Notes: generated by a model not told the origin, from the sequence alone. A stretch of 7,685 bases of DNA from Planctomycetes bacterium UBA1662 (GCA_002320775.1 DCKY01000013.1:1-7685), one strand, 5' to 3'; counted from the first letter of the stretch, positions 1-7,140 are shown. Numbers and translations: made by a program.

Positions 1-2672
1 TGGGAGCGCACGATGAAGCGATAGATGGAGCGCCGATGAGAGGCGGAATCTTCCGGATTGAACTTGTGGTATTCGTAATGTGGCGAGTGGGCTGTTTTCT
101 CCAGCTTGAAGAGATAAAAGCCCGGGCCGTACATGTCAGGCCGGAGCTTGCCGCTAACCCGCAGCATGGCATCCCGGATCTCTTCGGCCTCGAGACGTCG
201 GCGATTCATTCTCCAGAGAAGGCGATTACCTGAATCGGCACGCTGGCCCTGTTCATTCCAGGTCGAGGACTGCCGGTAGGCGGAGCTGTTGACGATGAGG
301 CGATGGAGCTTCTTGAAAGACTGCCCGCCATCGCGGAACTCACAGGCCAGCCAGTCCAACAGCAGAGGATGGCTCGGCAGCTGCCCCATGCGGCCGAAGT
401 CGTTGGGAGAATCGACGATGCCGGCGCCAAAGTGCCAGAGCCAGGCGCGATTGACAATGGAGCGCCAGGTGAGAGGGTTGCCCTTGCTGGTGATCCATTT
501 CGCAAGGGCCGAACGGCGCTCACCCTCTGAGTGTTCGGCGGGAAGATCCATCTCGATGGCCGCCCCGGCGGAAAACGGCAGCAGGCCGGGCTTTACCTTT
601 TCACGGGGCGAGAGAATGTCACCCCGATGCAGCACATGGATCGCGCGCGGCTTGCCCTTGGTCGGCTTGAAATTGCCCTGCGTCTTGAAATGCGTCGCTG
701 CGGCGTAGACCATGCCCGACTTCTTCAGCTGGGCCAGCTTCCCGGCGAGCTCTCTCTCCCTTGTCGCGAGGCGCTTCTGCCTGGCGAGCCACTCGGGCGA
801 CTGGAGCCGCGCCATGAGCTGCTCGCGTTCTTTCTTGGCCTTCGCCAGGGCGGAGGCCGCCGCCTCGTTCTTGGCCCGGGGCCAGCTTCCATCGGTGAGG
901 TTCTTCCGCGCCCAGCGAATGGGCGCCTGGATGGAATCCTTGGAGAGAACCTTCATCCCGCGCGCGATGTTCATTCCCTTCTTGTCGAAAACCTCCAATT
1001 CTCCTAGGGCGAGAATGTAGTCGTTGCTTCGTGGCGCCAGCTTGACCGCCCTGACCCTGACGAAGCGGGCCTTCGATCCCTTGCCCTCGACAGAGTACTC
1101 GCCTAGTCCGGGGTTCGGATAGTCCCCGGCGCTTTCATCCGCCAGCACGGTGGGCGCCGGGAAGCTCTTGTGCTTCGCGGCCTCGACCAGGAAGCGCACC
1201 GGAAATCCAAAACCCGCGCCGATGTTGTTGTGGTCATCGTGGCAGGGGTGCAAAACAACCCGGGAGAGCTCTACATCACGGCCGAGATCGACCACGACCC
1301 ATTTCTCCTCGTCCTGCTTCTTGCTGATGCCGCTGTGATACCCATAGGCCGGGCTCTTCTTCTCCAGCTTGACCTCTGTGGCGTGCTTCGCGATCGCCTT
1401 ATCGAGGACGGCCAGCTCGTCCCCGCCAGCGGCGACGACCCCCTCCCGGTGTTTCCGCAGCTCAGCGCGAACCCCCTCGAGCTCCGAGCTCAGCTCCTTA
1501 CGCTGCTTCGCCGTTCCCGGGTTCCGGTCGTAGGGCCGCTCCGCCCGGTCGACGGCGGCGAAAACATCCTGCAGGCTGAAGTAGTGGTGCTGGGTAAAGG
1601 GATCGAACTTATGATCGTGGCAGCGGGCGCACTGAATCGTCAGGCTGGTAAAGGTGTTGATGGTGTTGGTGACCATCTCATCCCGGTCAATATAGCGGGC
1701 CACCTTACCGTCGATCTTCGATTCAGAGACCTCGACGTGGCCGATGAAGTCCCAGGGCCCGGCGGCGACGAAGCCCAGCCCGAGGATGCCATCCGGCTCC
1801 CCGGGAAAGAGCACATCGCCGGCGAGCTGCTCCTCTACAAAGCGAGAATACTTCTTGTCGCTGTTGAAGGCCCTGATGACATAGTCCCGGTAGGGCCAGG
1901 CGTTCGGGCGCAGCTTGTCCTTGTCATAACCACAGGTGTCAGCGTACTTGACCACATCGAGCCAGTGCCGGGCCCAGCGCTCTCCGTAGTGCTTCGACTC
2001 CAGCAACCGGTCGACCAGCTCCTCGTAGGCCCTGGGAGACTTGTCGGCAAGAAACCGCTCGATCTCTTCCGAGGCCGGGGGAAGCCCGGTCAGATCGAAA
2101 GACAACCTGCGGATAAGAGTCAATCGGTCCGCCTCGGGGGCCGGGGCCAGACCTTTCGCATCCAGGCGGGCCCTGACAAAGGCATCGATGGGAGTGCGAA
2201 CCCACGCGGAGCCGGGCCCCTCGATACGAGGGACGGCCGGACGCTCGAGCTTTTTGAACGACCACCAATTAAAGTCCGAAGGACTTTTCTCGCTGAGCTC
2301 CAGCCCCTGCGGCCAGACAGCCCCCGCCTTGATCCATTCTCCGACCGCATCGAGCTCCGCCTGCGAAAGAGGAGCCTTGTTCTTCGGCATGCTCGCCTTG
2401 CCATCTTTCGGCGTAATGAGCCGCAGCAGACGACTGGCCGATGGATCCCCGGGAACGACGACCGGGCCCTTGCGGCCGCCCTTGAGGAGCGCGGCACGGG
2501 AAGCCATCGAGAGCTTCCCCTTTTTCTTGCTGTCGTTATGGCAACCCAGGCACCGCCGCTCGAAGACCGGGGCGACCTTCTTACCGAAGAGCTCCTCGGA
2601 TGCCTCCGCCGCGGGGAAGACGGCAAGGCCGAGAACCGTGACCGTAAATAGTGCCCTGCTTAATTCGCGCAT
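1..2672 (-). CDS. Secreted planctomycete cytochrome c-type protein with DUF1549, discoidin-like and DUF1553 domains (3' end outside window)
   Basis: An uninterrupted minus-strand frame of 890 codons runs from an ATG at 2672-2670 off the left edge. Residues 1-24 look like a Sec signal peptide with likely cleavage after AEA. A PSCyt1-like heme domain follows (about 38-115), with CLGCH at 41-45 and M95 in SMPKN as a possible axial ligand. DUF1549/PSCyt2 spans about 160-365 and contains the family motif CARCHDHKFDP (348-358), a second CxxCH. Residues about 435-562 resemble an F5/8 type C (discoidin) carbohydrate-binding fold (EKWVVVDLG near 457-465, GELEVF at its end). A charged Ala/Lys/Glu-rich coiled coil covers about 602-653. 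DUF1553/PSD1 begins near 690 (RRSALAKW, then NRAWLWHFG) and still matches the family at the edge (RRSIYRFIVRS). Family members are usually around 950-1050 residues, so perhaps 100 or so are missing; this is a window edge, not a truncation. The start is supported by AGGG six bases upstream. Molecular function is not established for the family; a periplasmic redox or polysaccharide-related role is inference. Confidence 0.95.
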   Translation of the reverse strand, partial: MRELSRALFTVTVLGLAVFPAAEASEELFGKKVAPVFERRCLGCHNDSKKKGKLSMASRAALLKGGRKGPVVVPGDPSASRLLRLITPKDGKASMPKNKAPLSQAELDAVGEWIKAGAVWPQGLELSEKSPSDFNWWSFKKLERPAVPRIEGPGSAWVRTPIDAFVRARLDAKGLAPAPEADRLTLIRRLSFDLTGLPPASEEIERFLADKSPRAYEELVDRLLESKHYGERWARHWLDVVKYADTCGYDKDKLRPNAWPYRDYVIRAFNSDKKYSRFVEEQLAGDVLFPGEPDGILGLGFVAAGPWDFIGHVEVSESKIDGKVARYIDRDEMVTNTINTFTSLTIQCARCHDHKFDPFTQHHYFSLQDVFAAVDRAERPYDRNPGTAKQRKELSSELEGVRAELRKHREGVVAAGGDELAVLDKAIAKHATEVKLEKKSPAYGYHSGISKKQDEEKWVVVDLGRDVELSRVVLHPCHDDHNNIGAGFGFPVRFLVEAAKHKSFPAPTVLADESAGDYPNPGLGEYSVEGKGSKARFVRVRAVKLAPRSNDYILALGELEVFDKKGMNIARGMKVLSKDSIQAPIRWARKNLTDGSWPRAKNEAAASALAKAKKEREQLMARLQSPEWLARQKRLATRERELAGKLAQLKKSGMVYAAATHFKTQGNFKPTKGKPRAIHVLHRGDILSPREKVKPGLLPFSAGAAIEMDLPAEHSEGERRSALAKWITSKGNPLTWRSIVNRAWLWHFGAGIVDSPNDFGRMGQLPSHPLLLDWLACEFRDGGQSFKKLHRLIVNSSAYRQSSTWNEQGQRADSGNRLLWRMNRRRLEAEEIRDAMLRVSGKLRPDMYGPGFYLFKLEKTAHSPHYEYHKFNPEDSASHRRSIYRFIVRS

Positions 2673-2678
2673 AGTCAG

Positions 2679-2682
2679 CCCT
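2679..2682 (-). promoter_or_regulatory. Ribosome binding site of the minus-strand cytochrome/DUF1553 gene
   Basis: On the minus strand the sequence reads AGGG, then the six-base spacer CTGACT, then ATG. This partial Shine-Dalgarno at normal spacing supports the start at 2672. Confidence 0.6.
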
Positions 2683-2736
2683 GGAAACGATATGACCTGG
2701 TGTTGTCGACGCCAGAAGACACGAGGCGACAGAACC

Positions 2737-2764
2737 ATTATCACGAAGATTCAGGCTCATTCAA
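2737..2764 (-). promoter_or_regulatory. Sigma70-like promoter for the minus-strand gene
   Basis: Read on the minus strand, TTGAAT (2764-2759) is followed by a 16-base spacer and GATAAT (2742-2737). The -35 matches consensus at 4 of 6 positions and the -10 at 5 of 6. The implied transcription start is near 2730, leaving a leader of about 58 bases before the ATG. It is the best promoter-like pair seen in the divergent gap; it is a motif match only. Confidence 0.5.
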
Positions 2765-2876
2765 GGAAGAGAGCGGCGGCGGCGGCTCACCGGGCTTGCC
2801 TGGGAAGGTTTTGGTTTGCATGAGCGCGCCCGGGTGTGGACGATCTATAGCCGTAAACACAAAGGAGTCCCCCGGC

Positions 2877-2881
2877 GGAGG
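2877..2881 (+). promoter_or_regulatory. Ribosome binding site of the Gfo/Idh/MocA gene
   Basis: GGAGG lies five bases before the ATG at 2887, a near-ideal Shine-Dalgarno. It fixes the start over other in-frame candidates, and the resulting N-terminus carries the twin-arginine motif. Confidence 0.8.
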
Positions 2882-2886
2882 AAACC

Positions 2887-4191
2887 ATGGCCCGTAGATT
2901 TTCACGACGATCCCTGCTCAAGAGCGGCGCGCTGGCCGCCGGCTCAACCCTCTGTGGAGGCTTTAACATCCTTCCGGGAGGAGAGTCTCCCAACGAGAAG
3001 CTCAACATCGGCATCATCGGAGCCGGGGGCAAGGGAGCCGGCGATCTCGCCGGGGTCAGCAGCGAAAATATAGCCGCTCTCTGCGATGTCGACAGCGGCC
3101 GGGCCGCGGGGTCGATCAAGCGCTACCCGAAGGCGGCCCGCTACACCGACTATCGCAAGATGCTCGAGAAGGAAAAAGGGCTCGACGCCGTAACCGTCTC
3201 TACCCCGGACCATCACCACGCCCCGGCCGCGCTGATGGCGATGGCGCTGGGCAAGCACGTCTATTGCCAGAAGCCCCTGACCCACTCGGTCTCCGAAGCC
3301 CGCCTCCTGCGCGAAGCGGCGAAGAAATACAAGGTCGCGACCCAGATGGGCAACCAGGGACATAGCGAACACGGCTCGCGGCGCATGGTCGAACTGATCC
3401 GCGCCGGCACACTGGGGACTGTGAAAGAGGTCCATGTCTGGTCGGACCGCCCCATCTGGCCCCAGGGAATCAGGCGGCCGGCTAAATCGCAGCCGGTTCC
3501 CGCCGGACTGGACTGGGACCTGTGGCTCGGACCCGCCCCGACGCGGCCCTACCACTCTGCCTACGTCCCCTTCAAATGGCGCGGATGGTGGGACTTCGGC
3601 ACGGGAGCCTTAGGCGACATGGCCTGCCACAACTGGGATATCGCCTACTGGGCTCTCGAGCTGGGCCTGCCTGAGACTATCGAGGCGACCTCATCTCCGC
3701 TCTTCAAGGACTCCGCCCCGGCCTGGAGCATTATCCGCTACCGCTTTCCCGCCATCGCCAGCCGGCCCGCCGTCCACCTGACCTGGTACGACGGCCCCAA
3801 GCGGCCGCCCGCCGCGCTCTTCGAAGGCGAAAAGGTTTCGGGCAATGGCTCGATCATCGTCGGCGACAAGGGCAAGCTCTACATTCCCCACTATTGGGGC
3901 GATGGCAAGCTGCTCCCGAAAAAAGACTTCGCCGGTTTCAAGGCCCCCGAGGCTTCACTGCCGCGCTCTCCCGGCCACTACAAGGAATGGGTCGTGGCCT
4001 GCAAGGGCGGCCCGGCGGCTCTGTCGAACTTCGACTACTCCGCCCAGCTTACCGAGGCCGTCCTCCTCGGGAACCTCGCGGTCCGCCTCGGCGGAAAGAT
4101 CGACTGGGATGCGAAGAACATGAAGGCCTCCGGACGCCCGGAGGCGGAGCCCCTGATCAAGCGAGCCTACAGACCGGGCTATATGGGATAG
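2887..4191 (+). CDS. Tat-exported Gfo/Idh/MocA family oxidoreductase
   Basis: This 434-residue protein is a predicted NAD(P)-dependent dehydrogenase or related enzyme acting on a sugar, inositol or similar polyol. The N-terminus carries a twin-arginine signal (SRRSLLK, 6-12, then an Ala/Gly-rich stretch), so it is probably folded with its cofactor before export. The Rossmann fold begins at about 39, with GxGxxG at 45-50 (GAGGKG). The family EKP motif appears as CQKP (127-130), a form I recall as common in planctomycete homologues; K129 is the conserved lysine. GNQGHS (155-160) and DMACHNWD (244-251) follow, with H248 and D251 as likely active-site residues. The C-terminal half is the usual substrate and dimerisation domain, and the length is normal. 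It is divergent from the cytochrome/DUF1553 gene, suggesting possible shared control. The substrate cannot be read from the sequence. Some family members keep their cofactor bound and catalyse non-redox reactions, so net oxidation is not certain. Confidence 0.95.
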   Translation: MARRFSRRSLLKSGALAAGSTLCGGFNILPGGESPNEKLNIGIIGAGGKGAGDLAGVSSENIAALCDVDSGRAAGSIKRYPKAARYTDYRKMLEKEKGLDAVTVSTPDHHHAPAALMAMALGKHVYCQKPLTHSVSEARLLREAAKKYKVATQMGNQGHSEHGSRRMVELIRAGTLGTVKEVHVWSDRPIWPQGIRRPAKSQPVPAGLDWDLWLGPAPTRPYHSAYVPFKWRGWWDFGTGALGDMACHNWDIAYWALELGLPETIEATSSPLFKDSAPAWSIIRYRFPAIASRPAVHLTWYDGPKRPPAALFEGEKVSGNGSIIVGDKGKLYIPHYWGDGKLLPKKDFAGFKAPEASLPRSPGHYKEWVVACKGGPAALSNFDYSAQLTEAVLLGNLAVRLGGKIDWDAKNMKASGRPEAEPLIKRAYRPGYMG

Positions 4192-4212
4192 GCCGCGCCG
4201 CGCCTTCATCTT

Positions 4213-4240
4213 TTAACCGGCCGGAAATTCCTGCTAAGAT
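4213..4240 (+). promoter_or_regulatory. Extended -10 promoter candidate for the VWA gene
   Basis: TTAACC (4213-4218) is followed by a 16-base spacer and TAAGAT (4235-4240), each matching sigma70 consensus at 4 of 6 positions. TGC immediately precedes the -10, giving an extended -10 (TGn). The implied start is near 4247, about 48 bases before the VWA start codon. This is a motif match only. Confidence 0.4.
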
Positions 4241-4257
4241 AGCCTCTTCGGCCGGAA
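4218..4257 (+). repeat. Two direct copies of CGGCCGGAA flanking the candidate -10
   Basis: CGGCCGGAA occurs at 4218-4226 and again at 4249-4257, 31 bases apart start to start, or about three helical turns. The copies lie on either side of the TAAGAT candidate. Each contains the self-complementary core CGGCCG. They could be binding sites for a regulator, but short CCGGCC strings are expected by chance in GC-rich DNA. Confidence 0.3.
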
Positions 4258-4285
4258 CGCTCTCCCGGCCAGTAACTGTCCCTGT

Positions 4286-4289
4286 GAGG
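4286..4289 (+). promoter_or_regulatory. Ribosome binding site of the VWA gene
   Basis: GAGG lies five bases before the ATG at 4295. It supports a start that gives a clean signal peptide. Confidence 0.6.
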
Positions 4290-4294
4290 CACCT

Positions 4295-5614
4295 ATGCGC
4301 TTTCTGCCGTTCATCCCGGCCTTAGTCCTGTTCTGCGCCAGCGCGCCGGCGGAAGAGGTAAGCTCATCGAGGGCCCGAAAATACGCCAAGACCATGCAGG
4401 CTCTCATTCGAGCGGAGAGCGAAGAAGAGCTGAACAAGTTCATTGTGCGCATGGGCGTGCTGGATCACCCCAGGAGCGTGATACTCATCCCTCCGGCGGC
4501 GACCCTGCTCCCATCGAAGATCAACTACGAAAAAGCCCTTGAGGCCATCGAGGCTCTTGAGAACCCCGAGGCGGTCGCGGCGCTCATCAAGAACTACAAA
4601 AAAGCACGGAGCCTCGAAGACAAGATCCTGCTGCTCGACTCCTTCGGTTATAGAGACGACCAGCCGACCGGCGAAGAGATCCTCACATCGTTTGAAAACA
4701 AGCTCCTTCGCATCCAGCTCGCCGGCCTCAGGGCGGCTGGGCGGCGGAAGCTCAAGGGCGCGGTGGACCCCTTGATCGCGCTGGTCGATTCGCACACGAA
4801 GGAACGCGACCTTCTCTGGCTCGAGGGCCGGACGGCCCTGCTGGAGATTACCGGCCAGGACTTTGAAACCGGGGCCGACTGGAAGAAATGGTGGGACGCC
4901 GAGCGGGAGTCTTTCGATCCCAACGAGGCGCCCGATGATGATGGACGAACGGTCGTCGTCAAGAAAGCGGCTGATTCGGTAGAGTTCTTCGGCACCGAGA
5001 TCTTCAGCCGCAACCTGATCTTCGTGATTGACGTCTCTGGAAGCATGGCCATGTTTGACCAGGGGCGCTCGACCATCAAAGCTGCCCAGAAGGCCCGGGT
5101 CCGCCTGGACCGCGCCCGCAAGCAATTGCTGGTTGCCATCGAGAGCCTGCCGAAGGCCGCGCGCTTCAACATCATCGCCTACTCCAATAAAGTAACCGCC
5201 TGGCAGAAAGGCCTCAGGCCGGCCAGCAAGAGCGCGATCAAGAGCGCGGGGAAATTCGTTAAAGAATTCCTCGCCCGGGGCGCCACCTATACCGATGACG
5301 CCCTCAAGCGCGCGTTTGAAGACAGTGAGGCCGACACGATCGTCCTGCTGTCCGATGGCGCCCCCACCAAGCCCGAGTTCCCCTCCAGCTTTCTCATAGA
5401 AGAAATCCTCAAAGACATAGCCAACCTCAACGCGGCCCGCAAGATGCGCATCAACACCTTCGGCTTCGAGGGGGTCGGTGGCTGGCCGGACAAGATCCCC
5501 GGGCAGACCAGCGGCCCGCTCCCCCTGCCCACCCTCAAGGATGTTGAGGTCTTCGTCGGCTTCATGAAGCAACTGGCGAAAGACAACCACGGCTCCTTTC
5601 AGTCCATCAAATAA
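4295..5614 (+). CDS. Secreted von Willebrand factor A domain protein with N-terminal helical (HEAT-like) repeats
   Basis: This is a 439-residue exported protein. Residues 1-19 form a Sec signal peptide (hydrophobic run, then ASAPA before EE). C14 is preceded by Phe, which argues against a lipobox. Residues about 25-190 are alpha-helical with HEAT-like units (for example ALEAIEALENPEAVAALIKN at 81-100 and LRIQLAGLRAAGRRKLKGA at 138-156). A Trp-rich linker, DWKKWW (195-200), is a feature I associate with planctomycete proteins of this type. The VWA domain spans about 238-435 with a complete metal (MIDAS) site: DVSGS at 246-250, T333 in ATYTDD, and D354 in LLSDGAPT. An intact MIDAS suggests metal-dependent ligand binding outside the cytoplasm. 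Ligand and process are unknown. The stop codon is 8 bases before the DNA glycosylase start, so the two are probably co-transcribed, though an exported VWA protein and a repair enzyme have no evident functional link. Confidence 0.93.
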   Translation: MRFLPFIPALVLFCASAPAEEVSSSRARKYAKTMQALIRAESEEELNKFIVRMGVLDHPRSVILIPPAATLLPSKINYEKALEAIEALENPEAVAALIKNYKKARSLEDKILLLDSFGYRDDQPTGEEILTSFENKLLRIQLAGLRAAGRRKLKGAVDPLIALVDSHTKERDLLWLEGRTALLEITGQDFETGADWKKWWDAERESFDPNEAPDDDGRTVVVKKAADSVEFFGTEIFSRNLIFVIDVSGSMAMFDQGRSTIKAAQKARVRLDRARKQLLVAIESLPKAARFNIIAYSNKVTAWQKGLRPASKSAIKSAGKFVKEFLARGATYTDDALKRAFEDSEADTIVLLSDGAPTKPEFPSSFLIEEILKDIANLNAARKMRINTFGFEGVGGWPDKIPGQTSGPLPLPTLKDVEVFVGFMKQLAKDNHGSFQSIK

Positions 5615-5622
5615 GGCTCCCC

Positions 5623-6255
5623 ATGCGGCCGCTGACCCGTGACTCGCTGAAAAAAGGCGCCGCGGCCCTCGCCCGGAAGGATCCGGCTCTCGGCCGCTGG
5701 ATTCGGCTCATAGGGCCTCTGGATTTCCGCCCCCGGCCCGAACGCTTCCATTCGCTCTGCAGGGCCATCATCAGCCAGCAGCTGTCGGCCGCGGCCGCCC
5801 GATCGATCCATGGCCGTTTTGCCGAGCTCTTCGCCCCGACAAAGCGGCCCACCCCCGGGAAGCTGCTTGAAGTTCGGCCCCAGCGCCTGAAACGCTGCGG
5901 TCTCTCCGGAAAAAAAGTCCTCTACCTGCGCGAGCTGGCGAAAGCGTTTGAAAGCGGCCCATTGAGACGGCGGCGACTCGCCAGCATGGACAATGAAAAG
6001 GTCATCGAGTTGCTCCTCCCGCTACCGGGCATCGGCCGCTGGACTGCGGAAATGTTCCTGATGTTCTGCCTTGGCCGACCCGACATCTTCAGTATGGGAG
6101 ATCTCGCGCTCAGGAACGGCATCCAGCGCGTCGCTGGCCAGAAGCTCAACGATGAGAAAATCCTCGAGAGAAGCCGCGGCTGGTCGCCCTGGAGAACCGT
6201 GGCCTGTCTCTATCTCTGGAAGATCGCTCATTGGCAAGGCGAGCCCGGCGATTGA
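5623..6255 (+). CDS. DNA-3-methyladenine glycosylase II-type (AlkA/Mag1-like) HhH-GPD protein
   Basis: This 210-residue cytoplasmic protein is predicted to start base excision repair by removing alkylated purines such as 3-methyladenine. Family landmarks are intact: RAIISQQLS (47-55), a helix-hairpin-helix with LPGIGRWTAE (134-143), the GPD region FSMGDLALRNG (156-166) with D160 as the likely catalytic aspartate, and WSPWRTVACLYLW (187-199) near the C-terminus. No C-terminal CxxCxxxxxC-type iron-sulphur site is present, which separates it from EndoIII/MutY enzymes. It lacks the N-terminal domain of E. coli AlkA (282 residues) and matches the compact Mag1-like form in size. The ATG is 8 bases after the VWA stop codon. 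AAGG (5613-5616), overlapping that stop, is a weak ribosome binding site, consistent with translation in an operon. The precise lesion range cannot be told from sequence. Confidence 0.92.
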   Translation: MRPLTRDSLKKGAAALARKDPALGRWIRLIGPLDFRPRPERFHSLCRAIISQQLSAAAARSIHGRFAELFAPTKRPTPGKLLEVRPQRLKRCGLSGKKVLYLRELAKAFESGPLRRRRLASMDNEKVIELLLPLPGIGRWTAEMFLMFCLGRPDIFSMGDLALRNGIQRVAGQKLNDEKILERSRGWSPWRTVACLYLWKIAHWQGEPGD

Positions 6256-6329
6256 GGCCCTCACAGAAGCACGGATTACCCGGGTGCGCCGCTCCCTGTT
6301 GATGTTAGTGTCTGGGCGGGAAACCAAGC

Positions 6330-7088
6330 ATGAAGCAGCTCCTGCATCTCGTTCCGATCCTTGTCCTCCTGCAGGTCATCTGCCTGGCGGTCGTCTGTAT
6401 CACCAACCGTCTGCGGGGGCTGCCGCAGCCGCGGGCCTTTCTCCTTTTTACCGCTCTACTCTTCGCGGCAACCTGGCCTCCCCTGAGCTGGGTTGCTACC
6501 GGCTCGCTCGAATGGTGGTACTCAACGAGCCCCCTGCCGGCCGCGGACGCCGATGCCATCGTGATTCTCTCCGGCGCCGCGAACCCGCCGCGGCCCCACC
6601 AGCCGGTTGTTCATCTTGGCCGCGACAGCTACGCGCGCTGTCGGCATGGCGCCTGGCTTTACAAGGCCTGGAGGGCCCTGCCGGTAGCGGTCTGCGGCGG
6701 GCGCCCTGAGGCCGGTGAAAACGTCGAGTCCCTGGCTGCCTATATGAAAGATTTCCTGGTGGCGGAAGGGGTCCCCGCGGAAAAGATCTTCAAGGAGGAG
6801 AGCTCCTCAACGACCCATGAGAACGCGCTCTTCACGGCGCCCATGCTCCGTGAACGAAAGCTCCGCACCATCGCCCTGGTGACAGATGGATGGCATATGC
6901 CGCGTGCCGTCGCATCCTTTCGAGCGCAGGGGCTCAAGGTCATCCCGGCGCCTGCAACGCTCAGGAGCGCGCGCTTCGAAGGGCCGCTGAGCCGCTGGCT
7001 GCCCAGCCACCACGCGCTGATACAAAACGAACGCGTACTGCACGAATGGATGGGGCTTGCCTGGTACCTCCTGAGCGGCCGCCTGTGA
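6330..7088 (+). CDS. DUF218 (YdcF/SanA/ElyC-type) envelope protein
   Basis: This 252-residue protein has two N-terminal membrane segments (about 5-24 and 36-57) and then a DUF218 domain. Family motifs are ADAIVILSGA (74-83), VAVCGG (119-124), the acidic EESSSTTHENALF (156-168), VTDGWHMPRA (184-193) and a C-terminal HEWMGLAWYLLSGRL (238-252) matching the usual family ending. This arrangement is closest to ElyC, which in E. coli affects undecaprenyl-phosphate-dependent envelope synthesis. SanA and YdcF are the other relatives. The domain after the second membrane segment is probably extracytoplasmic. It starts 74 bases after the glycosylase stop codon. Only a poor GGG-type ribosome binding site (about 6318-6320, nine bases from the ATG) is visible and no good promoter, so co-transcription is likely but unproven. 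Family assignment is strong; exact role is inference. Confidence 0.88.
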   Translation: MKQLLHLVPILVLLQVICLAVVCITNRLRGLPQPRAFLLFTALLFAATWPPLSWVATGSLEWWYSTSPLPAADADAIVILSGAANPPRPHQPVVHLGRDSYARCRHGAWLYKAWRALPVAVCGGRPEAGENVESLAAYMKDFLVAEGVPAEKIFKEESSSTTHENALFTAPMLRERKLRTIALVTDGWHMPRAVASFRAQGLKVIPAPATLRSARFEGPLSRWLPSHHALIQNERVLHEWMGLAWYLLSGRL

Positions 7089-7140
7089 AAGCGACTGCCC
7101 CTTGACCAGACCGGCCGATCTAAACTATCGTGGTCGAACT

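Larger units (their letters stand above)
2673..2886. other. Divergent intergenic region between the cytochrome/DUF1553 gene and the Gfo/Idh/MocA gene
   Basis: These 214 bases separate two divergently transcribed genes and should hold control elements for both. A promoter-like pair is visible for the minus-strand gene. For the plus-strand gene a strong ribosome binding site is clear, but no well-spaced -35/-10 pair was found; the AT-richer TCTATAG around 2844-2850 is only a possible -10. A short CGG run sits at 2774-2786, flanked by GAGC and GCTC. No convincing ORF or RNA gene was seen. Confidence 0.6.

Noticed and set aside
1170..2651. A 493-codon open frame on the plus strand opposite the cytochrome/DUF1553 gene
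   Set aside because: It is antisense to a gene with clear domains throughout. Its product has no recognisable motifs and reads as GC-rich reverse-frame sequence. It has no convincing ribosome binding site.
2771..2788. CGG-repeat run flanked by GAGC and GCTC, considered as a hairpin or microsatellite
   Set aside because: The stem is only four base pairs and there are only about four repeat units, which is ordinary in GC-rich DNA.
2944..3555. A 203-codon minus-strand frame opposite the Gfo/Idh/MocA gene
   Set aside because: It is antisense to a strongly conserved Rossmann domain and has no motif or ribosome binding site of its own.
4192..4214. GC-rich stretch followed by TTCATCTTTT after the oxidoreductase stop, a possible intrinsic terminator
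   Set aside because: Only a 3-4 bp stem can be drawn and the T-run is interrupted, so it is not convincing as a terminator.
4364..5590. A 408-codon minus-strand frame opposite the VWA gene
   Set aside because: It lies fully inside a gene with an intact signal peptide and MIDAS motif. The translation is a compositional shadow without domain features.
6253..6264. TGAGGCCCTCA near-palindrome at the glycosylase stop codon
   Set aside because: The arms meet with a one-base centre, so no hairpin loop can form. There is no following T-run and no second copy to suggest an operator.
6071..6709. A 212-codon plus-strand frame spanning the glycosylase end and the DUF218 gene start
   Set aside because: It overlaps two well-supported genes in another frame, and its Ala/Pro/Arg/Ser-rich product looks non-coding.
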